From NCBI RefSeq assembly GCF_000003815.2, contig NC_049994.1, forward strand, positions 12,587,996-12,651,995: DNA of 64,000 nucleotides. The letters are read 5' to 3'. Every line of letters starts with the position of its first letter. Position 1 is the stretch's first letter. Of the stretch, positions 1 through 11,300 are shown in pieces. This DNA is from Branchiostoma floridae (Eukaryota; Chordata; Leptocardii; Amphioxiformes; Branchiostomatidae). The notes beneath the pieces were generated by a model. It searched no databases. It worked only from the letters and a program-made list of their open reading frames with translations, and was not told where the DNA came from. A program made the position numbers and the translations under genes.

Positions 1-10
1 ATTGTACAAT

Positions 11-188
11 TGAAACAACCAGAGGGGCGAGTAAGAACAGAAAGAAACAACACCCCGACTCCCGGGATTCGAACCCGCGCCGAACCCGGGCAGCCGGATC
101 ACAAATCGAACGTGCAAACCGTTCGGCCATAAAGGCTTAAGCCGTTAGGCGTCTTCGGTTTAGCAGTCCTTGAACACCACTGTTACAC
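11..188 (-). repeat. tRNA-derived SINE, copy A of a direct pair
   Basis: On the minus strand this unit contains a pol III B-box-like GGTTCGAATCC (plus positions 65-75) and an A-box-like TGGCCGAACGG (around 119-129), the hallmarks of a tRNA-derived SINE head. The acceptor arms do not pair, so it is not a working tRNA gene. It matches 292-469 with only one difference noticed (g/a in the stretch before the B box). Confidence 0.65.
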
Positions 189-291
189 TACTCCCCCTTT
201 TCTTTTCAAGATTCGTCCTCGAATCTCCGAGATCGACATCCCTGTGTGGCACATACTAGCCTGTTAATCACAGGGCCGGCGTGGGAACCAG

Positions 292-469
292 TGAAACAAC
301 CAGAGGGGCGAGTAAGAACAGAAAGAAACAACACCCCGACTCCCGGGATTCGAACCCGCGCCAAACCCGGGCAGCCGGATCACAAATCGAACGTGCAAAC
401 CGTTCGGCCATAAAGGCTTAAGCCGTTAGGCGTCTTCGGTTTAGCAGTCCTTGAACACCACTGTTACAC
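292..469 (-). repeat. tRNA-derived SINE, copy B of a direct pair
   Basis: Second copy of the 11-188 unit at a constant offset of 281 bases, with the same A and B boxes on the minus strand. The copies are separated by about 100 bases (189-291) not present in either. Near identity suggests a recent segmental duplication rather than two independent insertions. Confidence 0.65.
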
Positions 470-3400
470 AATGATAAAATAATGGAAGCAGGATGGATGA
501 AAACTTGGTGCGTGAGTAGAGGGCTGGAGGTGTGGTTGGAGGCCTCAGGGCTTGAATACTATCTTTGAAAGTTGATAACAATTCAGTAAGGCAAAATTTC
601 ACCACTTTCGAGTCTTCACTATAGTGTATAGTGACTCTAACATTAGTTGTAGTCACAATTTCAGGCTTTTTACAGCTTTTCGCAACATAGAGAAAGGTGG
701 AATTGCAGGTGTGGAAAGAACCCCAAACAAGCAAAATTTCCAAATTTTTAAAAATGACAAGATTATACTGAGACCGAGACTTCACATTACCCATTGCTTT
801 AATATAGGGATAGTCCTGCTATTTATATATATATAGGTTATTTTCCTGGTTATGTTTGCCATAGATGAAGTTCTTTCAACATCTCTTCTGTCTGCAGTCC
901 TCAGTTCTTCTTTGTCAAAACCACACACAGATGTGCAATGATTTATCATCAGTCCAACCAGACAAAACTCTTCACCAAACAGAAGTTGTTCCAATTAAAA
1001 TCCCTAATTTTGCCACCACAGTTGGCCAGCGCCAGGTGACACCCAGGTAATGCGCATCACCTGCTCAGCCCTTGGGCAAAACTCCCCGACAACAAAGACT
1101 CCTCTCTGCCTACGCTCCCCACTGTTCCAGGCAAAATAAGGGACCCAGGAGTTTTGTTTGCCAAAACTAATGTCTCCGATTGTAGAAATAGACAAAGCTT
1201 TGATGGGCGGCTTAGCGCCCTGCCAGGGAAGTGCATCATGGGATAATCCGCTGGCACATGGGATTTAAAGAGAGTATTCAGGAGTCGCTGTATATAGTGG
1301 CGGCACATATAGCCTGTTTGTTGGCTTAAACGGGAAGTTCAATGTAGACTTTAAAAAGGACAGGTGGTCTTTTGTACAAGGGAACAGACACTGCTGTCTT
1401 GTTTTTAAATATAGTTCAAACAGATGTCAGAGAAAAAGATGGGTTAAATGTATTTCACCTACAGGTGATAGCTAGGTTGAACTGATGTATTTGCTATATT
1501 CTATTGATTATTAACAATAACTTTGAGATAGTTTTCAAATATGCCATGTTATCAGTCTCACTATCAATTTCTCCTTGAATGCCACATCCTGCCATAGCAA
1601 ATAGGTTCAAACAAAATCATAATCACCATGAAGAACGTAACCTAGGAGCCATTCTTCTATATCTGAGCACAACTTTGTACCACTTAATCTAAATATAAGA
1701 GTAACGTTCTTCATACGTGTGACTATTAGAACAAATTGTCCAAATTTAGTTCTTTTCATCATAAAGTACCTTGTTTTCACAACATGGCATTCCATTAATG
1801 TCCCTTGCCCAAACCAAGGCTGGCACTTCCCGTCAACTCTCAAAAGAAACTCAACATAAACTAGACGTTCCCACGGTTGAAACATTCTTGCCTTTTTCTC
1901 AAGACGACCTCTTCAGCCCTTGAGTGGCCATTATCATGTTCTCCTTTAATGAAAAGTTTGCTTCAGGGAGCAGAGTGCACATCTTCAACTCACAAGTGGC
2001 ACCTATCTCACCCCGTAACAATGAACCAAAGTGTTACAGAACAAGGTTAGTTCAACCTTCAATGTACGCAAACTCCCACCTGAAAAAACACACGACTTTG
2101 AAATTGTTGTCGCACTTCCACTGAACCAATTGACTTGGCACAAAATATGACTTTTTCAAGACGCTACTTCAACAGAAGACAATGCAGTATGACACACTAA
2201 ATTGAAAGACTTTCAGCTTGAATAACAGTGGTATTACAAAGACAACTCGGGCTTGTGAAGAGGTGTGGCTTGGTAACATTCCTGTTTTCGTAGTTGGTTC
2301 AACCCACAACCTGAAAACCTTGCCCACCAGAGAGATATGTATGCTCGAATTAGTCACCAAACAAGCATTGCTTGCTTATGACTTTCCTGCAAGATTGAAA
2401 AATGATACCTCCTATTTTCACAAATGTACTGATTTGGGTCTTTGACCATCCAATTGTCACAGCTCAATTAACTTTATTATTTTTCTCAAATCTAGTTCAT
2501 TTGCAACTTTTTCTTGATAGCACATGCCCATTTAACCTTCTTCCTTCTACCTAACCAACCCTGCGACCAATACAAACTTAGTTAGAGCACATGATCTGCC
2601 TTAGTAGCAAAAAGGTTAAACACTGAAAGCTTTATGAAGTCCTAATATCAGGGGTGTTAGAGGGATTCCCTATCAAAACAGGAATCCCGAAAGCCAGCCC
2701 AACTGAGCAGAAATATGCAATATCAGATGTGGTAGCCCCTAAGGCACGAACAGCAGCTTGGACGATCACGGTCGCCTTATCACAGTTCAATACACTCTGC
2801 CGCTGATGTGCGTGATAACAACGTGCCAAAAATATCACACGACAAACTGGTAGTGAACCAGACATATGGCAAATATGTCCCCCACAGCTACCGTATGTTT
2901 TTGCAAAAATTATCACATGGTAGTCGATATCATGAACTGCGTGAGATATTGGCTACCTCATGACTGCTGACTTAATATTGAACTTCTGATATCAAAGTTT
3001 GCTGATTATCGGCGTATCTAGAATATGTCCGAGCTAAAATCGATATGGTCCTAATGGATACATAATTGCCTGTACATAATGGTTTGATCCGCAAGATTCT
3101 GCGACATTTTTTGCAATGAGCATTCCGCGGATTCCGAAGCAAAAGGGACATGTTGTCATGGCAACCAGAGGGCTAAGTAGGACTGACAACTCTGGTTCGG
3201 ACAAAGGCGAAAGCAAGGTTTGGCACCGAAAATGAAAGGACTACGTTGATACTTTTCGATGGGGTCCTGCAAGGTCAAGAAGCTCTTATGTGATAACCTA
3301 TAATCAATATCAGGCGCCAATGCCTCCCTGCCATGCTGTACAAGAGAGAGGGACCATGGGACCATGTGCAATTTTGACCAGAACAAAGGATATACCAAAG

Positions 3401-3703
3401 GGTCAGTCCAGAAAACTGGGCAAAGATTACTGGCATAAAACTGCAAAGAAATACATTTAAAAAATTCACGAGTTAAGCGTTGCAGTAACAAAGTTAGGTG
3501 GTAGAAATGTCAAGAAAGTTTAAAGTGCCAGAGATAAAACGTGCGATTTTATTGCATCACTTGTTGTTGTGGATAAATGGTTGGTCCCGCGGGACGGAGG
3601 GAGGGCAAGGCAAGACATGACAAAGACAGGAGGGGTACATAAAAGGGAAAGACTCGGGGAAAACCCTTGATTTTGTGGGTTATACAAGTTTTGTCTGGCT
3701 TAC
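470..3703 (-). other. Intron 1 of the CDK4/6 gene (part)
   Basis: This stretch lies downstream of the CDK4/6 first coding exon on the minus strand. I searched it for the expected next exon (starting with an LFDVC-like sequence) and did not find one, so intron 1 runs off the left edge. Short open frames here resemble no known family. Confidence 0.5.
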
Positions 3704-3933
3704 CTGACAACGTTTGGATGCTCGAAACTCTCCAATTGTCTGAGGAGGGCGATCTCTCGAATGGTGGACATCGGCATGCCTTCTTCACCAGTCTGAACCC
3801 TCACCCTTTTCAAGGCTACGAACTCTCCCCCATTTTTCAAGTCTCTAGCTTTGTAGACAGTCCCGTAGGCTCCAGTACCGATCTTGGCAACTTTTTCGTA
3901 CTGTTCAGTGCCTGGGTCCGGGTCCGTCTCCAT
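3704..3933 (-). CDS. CDK6: Cyclin-dependent kinase 4/6, first coding exon (partial gene)
   Basis: Encodes the first 76 residues of the D-type-cyclin-dependent kinase that phosphorylates RB in G1. Visible features are the glycine loop GTGAYG (residues 19-24), the ATP-anchoring lysine in VALKRV (K42), and the cyclin-binding C helix PMSTIRE (54-60), which is diagnostic for CDK4/6 (PLSTIRE in CDK6, PISTVRE in CDK4) rather than the PSTAIRE of CDK1/2. The exon ends inside the Arg codon after HPNVV at a GTAAGC donor (phase 2), where I recall the vertebrate CDK6 first coding exon also ending. The ATG at 3933 gives a normal-length N-terminus. The remaining exons are off the window to the left. Amphioxus may have a single pro-orthologue of CDK4 and CDK6; the symbol reflects closer likeness to CDK6. 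Confidence 0.92.
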
Positions 3934-6135
3934 GCTCGGGAGTGAGTGCGCCCTGTCCCGAGAGATCTGCAGCTACCACGCGGTGACTGGCGGCGAGCCC
4001 TTGTGAAACAGTATCCGGCGGCGCACGAGGCCACACACACTGAAAACCCGCTGCAGAACCGGCCGGTCTACACTGCAGCCCACGCCGCGAACAGACGACC
4101 CCGCAAGCTTTCTGTCATGTAAATTTAAATCTCAAATCAAAATATGCAGGAATTTTCGTCCCTTTTTTCCCAAACGGGCCCCCGCAATACAAGATTCACA
4201 ACTTCAACTCTTTGTGAGAACAAAGTTTTTGAAGCATGTGTCAGCTTTAGGCCGATAGGGCAGGTTTACATATATTTTGGTTTCTCTGGGGATTCCCAAA
4301 TCGAATGTTTCCGCATTCCAGGTAAAATTTTGAAGGCTTTCTTTGGTTGAACGGGCCGACCTGGAACCGACCCAAACCCGATCAGCTGATCTGGAAACTG
4401 CCCCGGTCACCACGGAAATTACACCAGCCTTGGACTCGGAAAAATTCCCATTCATAAAATCTCCGCAATGCATTCAGTCTTCATTCATTCATCACAGCCA
4501 TTTGTTGACATCCTCCCCGAACGGCCCCTTTCCGAAGTCCCAGAGCATGCTCTCCGGCGAAGTCGATCTTTTCCGGGGCAAAGAACGACAAAGAAGTTGC
4601 CAGACTCTTCCTCCAAAGTGTCCTGAATATACTTGCCAGCTCCTGAGGCTGTCGTCTGACGGCTAACTTTGTCTTGCTTGGGCGGTGATCGGATCCCTTT
4701 GGCCGACTTGTGTCCTGAAAAAGTGAGTCAAATCAGAGAATCTGCGAAGAAAGAAGTCGGCATATCAAAGGCAATCCTTTCTTCGCAATGTAAACAGACA
4801 TTTTGTAGTGCGACCGCTCGCAAACTTCCCCTCACCGTGTCCTTACGAGCCGCTAAAACTAAACAAAAACACTTTAAAGCAGTAGAACAAATATTCAACT
4901 TACCGTGGGGCGCAAATTTTACCACTTTTACCTCGCGCGCGATTTTTTTCAAATATTTTAAAGGTTTTCTTGCTCGCGAGAACGCTGTAGGTAGGGAGCT
5001 AATTATGACTTTGAAAAGCCCACGTGGATTTTTCTCTTGACCCCTGTCCGCTGTGATTGGTCGAGCCTAACACGTCAGATAATACAAATGATTTATGTCG
5101 CTAGGGGAGGTGTTTCCCGTCGTGCTACAGGAACAGGAGTTTCCCTCCAAACAAAAACATTGCTGACGCCGGAATCCTGATCAGAAAAGCACCTAGCATG
5201 GCCCAAAACTTCAGCATAAGTGCGAGTGCGACAGAAAAGGGAACTTTAGACTGAGTATAAAGAATCGCGGGGGTGGTAGTTTACCTCAGACTCCACCCCT
5301 TTGTCGTCTGTAGACTTTCCCGCCACCCCCGGCCAAGGGGTCAACGGTCACGCCTCAATTGGTACATATTGGTATGCAGCAACACAAAGACAACTTGTGA
5401 TGCCCAACTTGTAGTTTATTAACTTCCTTGCAAGTTCTGATTCCCGGGTTTATTGGAACCACATGTACTTGTTCGAGAGTAATAGGCACTGCGTGAGTCT
5501 TGCGGTCAAACTGGGTGTGTGCTTGCTTGCGAAACTTTTCCGTTTCGTGGGTTGTTCTTGAAGCGAAGGCCGCGGGTTTTGACCCCATTGTACTTCACAA
5601 ATATTGGAACATTCTTAACACCTGTGTGCCACAGTCCGACACTGTGTCGACGGTAACGTGGTGACCAAGAGGGGCCACAGAAATCAGGATGCAATTTATC
5701 AGAGCCTGTGTCGAGCTCTAGTCCCTCGGCGCTTTGATCAGTTCGTGCGACTGACACATTTGCTTTGAATCAAGTCCAAAGTAATGTGCCCAGAAATTTT
5801 GGGATCGTGTGTCCAGATGGTCTGACCGATAACGAACTCCCGCTGAAGGGTAGGTAACGGATGTTTTCTCTGCCGTCCTGGGTGGCACAGCGGCCACGGC
5901 CCCACTACTCTCCTGCTACCCACTGGTCATGCCGCAAGGTCGACAGGTGGATAGAGTAGAATGATAAATTATGATGTCAGGTAGCCTAAGACCCGGGCCT
6001 ATAAATAACAAAGAAGACAGACCCAGGACAGCCTCCTTCGCAAACTTCCAGAGCGGTTTTCTTTTCAGCGCTCTCCAACTGAGAAAAAAAACGCTTCCGC
6101 TCCAGAAATCTGCAACGAAGTATACTCTTCAGTTT
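3934..6135. promoter_or_regulatory. Upstream region of CDK4/6, probable promoter zone
   Basis: About 2.2 kb upstream of the CDK4/6 ATG up to the assembly gap. The first kilobase is comparatively GC- and CpG-rich (for example around 4000-4090 and 4930-4980) and has an inverted CCAAT motif near 5055, as expected for a housekeeping promoter. No TATA box is evident and the transcription start cannot be placed. 5050-6135 holds no gene I recognise. Confidence 0.35.
4485..4714 (-). CDS. Candidate unrecognised exon upstream of CDK4/6
   Basis: On the minus strand a good acceptor (TTTTTCAG) is followed by 230 bases open to a TGA at 4485-4487, with a non-random-looking composition (a GKYIQDTLEEE-like stretch followed by a hydrophobic NFFVVLC). 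A 76-codon open stretch in GC-rich DNA can arise by chance. It could equally be a 5' UTR exon of CDK4/6. I recognise no family. Confidence 0.18.
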
Positions 6136-6235
6136 NNNNNNNNNNNNNNNNNNNNNNNNNNNNNNNNNNNNNNNNNNNNNNNNNNNNNNNNNNNNNNNNN
6201 NNNNNNNNNNNNNNNNNNNNNNNNNNNNNNNNNNN
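6136..6235. other. Assembly gap (100 N)
   Basis: Exactly 100 undetermined bases, the usual placeholder for a gap of unknown size. Distances across it should not be trusted. Confidence 0.99.
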
Positions 6236-6390
6236 AGTAATGACTGCTCGTATTGTCTTCAAGTACCGCAAAGTAAATTGAGTTTCAAATATTTGCGGAG
6301 GAATGGCGTGTTTCTCCAGGATCATGAGGATGGACGAGAGACATTTACTGAGTGACATTTCTGTTGTACATTTTTGTTTTCGATCTCCTT

Positions 6391-8240
6391 CAATCAATCA
6401 ATCAATCAATCAATCAAATGGTTTATTCAGAATAAAAACAAGGCACTGGCAACCAGAGGTTGAATTACGGCCTTGTTGTACAGCACCTCTGTGCTACAAA
6501 TACAATAAAATCACGTTACATATATACGATACAATACAGTTGCATTGTTAACATTAATTTCCATTATTTTTGTTCAGCAGGCATATCATATATGGGATTG
6601 CACTTTTTTTGTAGCGCTCAGTTCTGGGTTTGACAGTGTCTAGTTGGTTGCTGGCCCTTGTGGCTCTCCCAGTGATAGCCCCCCGGGTTTGTGGTAGCCA
6701 GTGACGGAAGTCCGGTGACTGGAGGAGTTTCTGGGCGAACTGCAGGCAGAGGTGGTCTCTCCTTTGATCTAGGGTAGACAAGTTCAGAATCCGGCACGCC
6801 TCTGGGTATGAAGTGTAGGCAGAGCGGAGTATTATCCGACATGCGCGTTTCTGGATGAATTCGATCCTTCGTCGCTGTCTAGCAGTTAGTCCAGGATGCC
6901 AGGCAGGCGCTGCGTACTCACAGCTTGGACGGACGAATGTTTTGTAGCAGGTAAGTATGTCATCCCTAGACAGATCGAACTGGTTGAGTTGTTTAAGCAT
7001 AAATAGCTTTCGGTTGCCTTGTTTGACAATGTGGTCTACATGTGCGTTCCAACCAAGGTCAGCCTGGATGAACAAGCCGAGGAGTTTAACTATCTTGACC
7101 TCCTCTAACGGTTGGCCAGCAATAGACAGGGGTGGCAGTGGAAGGACTGTTCTCGTAAAGACCACGTGCATGGCTTTGCATTTTTGGGGGTGAAGTTTCA
7201 TCTTTCTTGTGGATGCCCATTGGTCGAGGCTGTTGAGGTCCGTTTGAATTGTTGAGGTGTCCCGGATCAACCTGCTCTCAGCTAAGTTAAGATCATCCAC
7301 GAACTTCCACCTCCTAGCAAGGGAATCCTCACTTGCACTGTTGATTAGAGCAAGGAAGATTAAGGGGCCTAACACTGTTCCTTGTGGTAGGCCACAGGTC
7401 GTCTCCCTCCAATCTGAATACGTTCCCTTGTACATCACTCTCTGCTTTCTAGTGGACAGGAACGAACATACCCATTTGGCGAGCGAGCTTCGTAGACCTG
7501 CTCCAAGTAGGCTTGAAATGGCTATGCTGTGGTCCACAAGGTCGAACGCCTTGGCAAAATCCGTAGTTATCAGCGTTGTTATTGTCTCCCTCTTATCTGC
7601 TGTTCTAGCCAGTTGGTCAATTAAATCAACGAGGCAGTGTGTCGTAGAACGACCTGGTATGCAACCAAACTGGTTTGGGTCAATGCTGTGCTTGATGTCA
7701 GAGTACAGATGTTTCGAGATGAAAGTTTCCGCTACTTTTGCTAGGGTAGGTGTCAGGGATATGGGTCTAAGTTCGCTGATCGACGGCGGGCGCGTTTTAG
7801 GTAGTGGTATGATATTTGCCTGTCGCCATTGTTCTGGGACGACCCCCTCCGATAGTGAGGCATTCAATATGGACGTTACTGGTGTAGAAATCTCATAGGC
7901 AAAGCACTTGATGATTCTGTTGGAAAGACCGTCCGGTCCTGCGGCTTTGTTCACTTTGACGTGTTTCAACTTTTCGTACACTTGCCACGGCTGCACCTCG
8001 TCCAAAGGCCTAGCTGGGAGAAATGTTGGTAGTCTAGTGTTGTCCAGTGGGTCGAGTGAGCAGGTTATTGTGCACAGAGCATTGTTTACTGCGTCAGCGA
8101 CAGCCTTGTTGTCTCCTGGTGGTGCACCTTCAACGTGGAGGGTGAGACCTGTTCCTGACGTGTTCGTCATGACCTTGATCTGCTGGTACCATGTCCTTAA
8201 GCTCCGTCTCTGACAAATCACCTTTTGAATCCAATAAAGG
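6391..8240 (-). mobile_element. 5'-truncated non-LTR retrotransposon
   Basis: Contains the reverse-transcriptase ORF described separately, a short 3' UTR, and on the minus strand a 3' tail of about seven TTGA-type tetranucleotide repeats (plus 6391-6416), as in CR1/L2/Rex-like LINEs that end in microsatellites rather than poly(A). No endonuclease domain is found upstream. The frame closes with a stop just beyond 8221, indicating a 5' truncation typical of target-primed reverse transcription. Confidence 0.8.
6554..8221 (-). CDS. Reverse transcriptase of a non-LTR retrotransposon (fragment)
   Basis: A 555-residue open frame without internal stops. Visible RT motifs in order are NKAAGPDGL (residues 91-99), LRPISL (151-156), DFAKAFD (221-227, first catalytic Asp), GLPQGTVLGP (277-286) and FVDD (307-310, catalytic Asp pair). 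The C-terminal thumb and tail follow, with a YAAPAWHPGL-like block typical of LINE ORF2 proteins of the CR1/jockey group. The frame begins at a GTG because the element is 5' truncated, so this is not a true start. Intact coding over 1.6 kb suggests a fairly young copy. Clade assignment by eye is uncertain. Confidence 0.88.
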   Translation of the reverse strand: MICQRRSLRTWYQQIKVMTNTSGTGLTLHVEGAPPGDNKAVADAVNNALCTITCSLDPLDNTRLPTFLPARPLDEVQPWQVYEKLKHVKVNKAAGPDGLSNRIIKCFAYEISTPVTSILNASLSEGVVPEQWRQANIIPLPKTRPPSISELRPISLTPTLAKVAETFISKHLYSDIKHSIDPNQFGCIPGRSTTHCLVDLIDQLARTADKRETITTLITTDFAKAFDLVDHSIAISSLLGAGLRSSLAKWVCSFLSTRKQRVMYKGTYSDWRETTCGLPQGTVLGPLIFLALINSASEDSLARRWKFVDDLNLAESRLIRDTSTIQTDLNSLDQWASTRKMKLHPQKCKAMHVVFTRTVLPLPPLSIAGQPLEEVKIVKLLGLFIQADLGWNAHVDHIVKQGNRKLFMLKQLNQFDLSRDDILTCYKTFVRPSCEYAAPAWHPGLTARQRRRIEFIQKRACRIILRSAYTSYPEACRILNLSTLDQRRDHLCLQFAQKLLQSPDFRHWLPQTRGAITGRATRASNQLDTVKPRTERYKKSAIPYMICLLNKNNGN

Positions 8241-9121
8241 CTTCAAAAACGATAATTGAATCTAACTGAAATAATTGTAATACATCGAAAGAAGGTTAGA
8301 CATCCAGGTAACAGATACAACAAACAGCAGTTGCTCGATCAACTGGATAACCTAAATCATGTCAAGAGTTGCTTGAGTAGTATAGCTACTGCTATGTGGC
8401 GAACAATAATAAGATCTAAAAGTAAAAGTGTGTACAAATTCATGGAGGTGGTTGTCTCTTCAGTTCCACCGCTTCTTTTCAAGCAGCAGCAAGCTATAAA
8501 AGGCGACCATAATTAGGAAAACCTTGGACCAAGGCAATGCCATTAAGCGGGATGGACGAATAGGGACTGAAGTTGTTGTACAAAAAAATAAAACAATAAT
8601 ACAGACTCAATGAGGCGGTTCTAAACAAATAAACAGATCAACCACTCATAAATGTTCTCATCAGACATCACAGGTAAACGATAGGAAAAATTACAGGAAT
8701 GGCTGTGTATAGACTTCCCAACAAAAAAGGCGAAGGGATTTACATGTATTCTTTGTCGGATTGTCGGATACGTCGTCTTACGCGAAAAATTCCGGCCTGC
8801 AATCGCGACTTTTCTAACGGGTTACCATTTTCGAGGTTGTCATTAATTTCAATATAAATTTCTTATTTCATTAACATTGCAGACATGCGATGTTTGATGC
8901 TTAACTGCTACAAGCGTATTGCACAGAGTGATATAGTTACATGTCCCAACTTTGTACAATCCGAAGCCCTCCAAAAAGTACTTTTCGATGAGCACGGACG
9001 CTCACATATGTTGAGATGGACGATATACGACTGTCCACAAATCGCGCCTTCAAGATGACGTACCATATCATTCCTTCCCAACAAGTACCAGCCTAGCAAT
9101 CAGCAATGTATTTAGTTACTC

Positions 9122-9145
9122 CAAGGAGGTTCAAAAACCTCCTTG
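9122..9145. mobile_element. Mini-palindrome insertion (CAAGGAGGTT family)
   Basis: A 24-base foldback with CAAGGAGGTT and AACCTCCTTG arms. Perfect 7-bp direct repeats (GTTACTC) flank it at 9115-9121 and 9146-9152, the signature of a transposition target duplication. Confidence 0.6.
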
Positions 9146-10066
9146 GTTACTCAAAAGATTGCAATTTTCCCGCCGCATTTTGCGGTGCTTCAACTTCAAG
9201 ATTACAACACTGCGCCAAGCATCGTTCGCTCGACCAATATATTTTAGCTTTATCTGTTTTTTCTACTACAATACTAAATGACCTGGTGTCGCGTGAATAC
9301 AACCATCTGCTTTTCTCCAAGCAGATATAAGGCTATGGAGTCCGGCAATCCTTTTTTGCAACATTTATCGTTTCTAGTATGACACGACGTTTTTCAAGGG
9401 CTCGCGGAGGCTGAGACTGACAAGAGTCTGAGACAGTCTATGGTGTTTCCCGCATTTGAGTCCGATAGACCACCAGTATCGTTTATGAACTATATATATG
9501 GGGCATGTACTTTATATATACGTATATGACCATATATATGATATACTTGTATCAAGGGACTTTTAGTATGGCAGACATCCAAGAAAACTAAACTCTTCCG
9601 AAGTTCCAATTAAGTTCCCCTTCCAGTTGCAGGCTGTTATTTCCTGTGATACGAGTCTATCTTTTCGCTTTGCCATGTCTTTCAATCCACGTCTCCACCG
9701 GATTCCATAAGTTACTGGAAATAGTAGACATGTGGCAGAAATTGGCCAAATAAACTGAATGATGATGATATGTCAAAGGAGTACATCTGTAACTCCAGAG
9801 GCCTGTAGTCCTGTAGACACCATGGTAGAGACTATTACTATCCTACGCGTTATCCTACGCGTTACGGAATCTTACGGGAATTGAATCGAAGTGGTTGATG
9901 GACGAAGTGAGTCAGTGAAAGTGGGCAGGGATGGGGTGTGGTCACCGTAGGTGGCCGACAGGGGGCGTTGTTAATTACAGCTCTCCCTGAAAGTCACTAG
10001 GATAAAAGAGGGCGTGTCGCGCGGTTTGGAACGTACGTCAGCCGCGTGGGCCGGCGATGATTAAAC

Positions 10067-10088
10067 CAAGGAGGTTACACCCCTCTTG
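10067..10088. mobile_element. Degenerate mini-palindrome (CAAGGAGGTT family)
   Basis: A 22-base imperfect palindrome starting CAAGGAGGTT and ending CTCTTG. The flanking 7-mers (ATTAAAC / ATTGAAA) agree at five of seven positions, so this may be an older copy. Confidence 0.35.
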
Positions 10089-10154
10089 ATTGAAAACAAG
10101 GACTCAGTATAATTCTCCAACAAATCGCATTGTGAAAGACACCACTGTGTCCTT

Positions 10155-10220
10155 ACAATACAATACAATTAGATACAATACAATACAATACAATACAATA
10201 CAATACAATATAATACAATA
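10155..10220. repeat. Pentanucleotide microsatellite
   Basis: About a dozen near-perfect ACAAT units in tandem with minor interruptions. Confidence 0.9.
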
Positions 10221-10251
10221 TTCCATATGTAAACATACACACACACACTCC

Positions 10252-10320
10252 TAGCCTGGTATCCAGCCGTAATATAAATTTAGCTCCCGAGTCTCTTCTC
10301 TCCTCTTGGATACCAGGCTA
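10252..10320. mobile_element. Foldback element with TAGCCTGGTATCCA termini, copy 1
   Basis: Begins TAGCCTGGTATCCA and ends with the reverse complement GGATACCAGGCTA, 69 bases in total with a C/T-rich middle. Related foldbacks occur at 25737-25824 and 38176-38284, so this is a dispersed MITE-like family. Confidence 0.6.
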
Positions 10321-10684
10321 GCATACTCTATCATGTAGTATTACAGTATATGGTAGTATTGTTGGTACCACAATAAAAAAATAAATAAAAAAAAACTCGC
10401 ATCAGTGGAACTAAGGCTGCACGTTAGACTCCATGTGAAAAGACCTCCTACCTTATTTAGTGATGTGTTGCACTGAAAATTCCAACGACTTCCCTGTCAA
10501 GTCAAAATTAATCGTCATTTATACATACATACATACGGACTAGCTCAGCTACAGGAAGAACTCTCAATATGTTACAAGGACAGGATCAGGAAGTGGTGCG
10601 TCCCCCATCCTCTCAGCTCGTGCCATGTGCAGAACGTGTATTGGACGTGGCCGAGCCTATATCTACATTGGCGTGGTTTGATAG

Positions 10685-10898
10685 TAGCCTCCATAGCAGG
10701 CTCTCTGTGGCCCTTTTTTTGTGTGTTCACAATACACTTTTGCTGGCCATTTCTTTTTGTACTGGGTCGCTGACTGCTGGGCCGCGGGACCGGCAACCAG
10801 CGCCAAGGCCAGCAATCAGCGACCCAGCCAGCAAGAAATGGCCAGCAAAAGTGTATTATGAGCCAAAAAAGACCCCAGAGAGCCTGCTATGGAGGCTA
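10685..10898. mobile_element. Foldback MITE with 9-bp target duplication
   Basis: A 214-base element whose halves are inverted copies of each other over most of their length: it starts TAGCCTCCATAGCAGGC and ends GCCTGCTATGGAGGCTA, with GCTGGCCATTTCTT-type blocks repeated inverted inside. It is flanked by perfect 9-bp direct repeats GTTTGATAG at 10676-10684 and 10899-10907. Long inverted repeats with a 9-bp duplication suggest a Mutator-like MITE; the superfamily is inference. Confidence 0.75.
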
Positions 10899-11283
10899 GT
10901 TTGATAGGGAGACCCTCCCAGCCATCCGGCTTCCGACGAGTCATGTTACAACCGCCGGAAAAGTTGACTTTGGCAGTTCAGTCGAGGTCATTTTAAAAGT
11001 TTGCCTCATGACCCAGAACCGTGCGAGTCATTGTGGTCGCCCACACGTCACGAGAATATACTGGGACAATGTCTCATTGGGGCTAGAAAACAGGGGGTAT
11101 ACAGGTTTTATTTTTTGGAAACAGAAACGTTGAACGTACATCATACTCATAGAGGGCCATAGAGAAAGAGAAAGAGAATAGGAATTAGGATAATTCTCTG
11201 AAGTGGTCCCAGAAGTTTTTTGAAGAGCTCTAATTCTTCGTGGATATAAGTAAGTAAGGCATGTAAAAAGAAAATGATTCAAC

Positions 11284-11300
11284 CAAGGACAACGCCCTTG
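11284..11300. mobile_element. Mini-palindrome insertion, shortest copy
   Basis: A 17-base element CAAGGACAACGCCCTTG with only 5-bp inverted ends, flanked by perfect 7-bp direct repeats ATTCAAC (11277-11283 and 11301-11307). Confidence 0.5.

Noticed and set aside
2632-2916. 94-codon minus-strand frame in CDK4/6 intron 1
   Set aside because: Does not match any part of a CDK4/6 kinase or another family I know.
7257-7898. 213-codon open frame on the plus strand
   Set aside because: It is the antisense shadow of the reverse-transcriptase ORF and has no family resemblance.
10569-10904. 111-codon open frame
   Set aside because: It lies mostly within the foldback MITE at 10685-10898 and is a by-product of its inverted arms.
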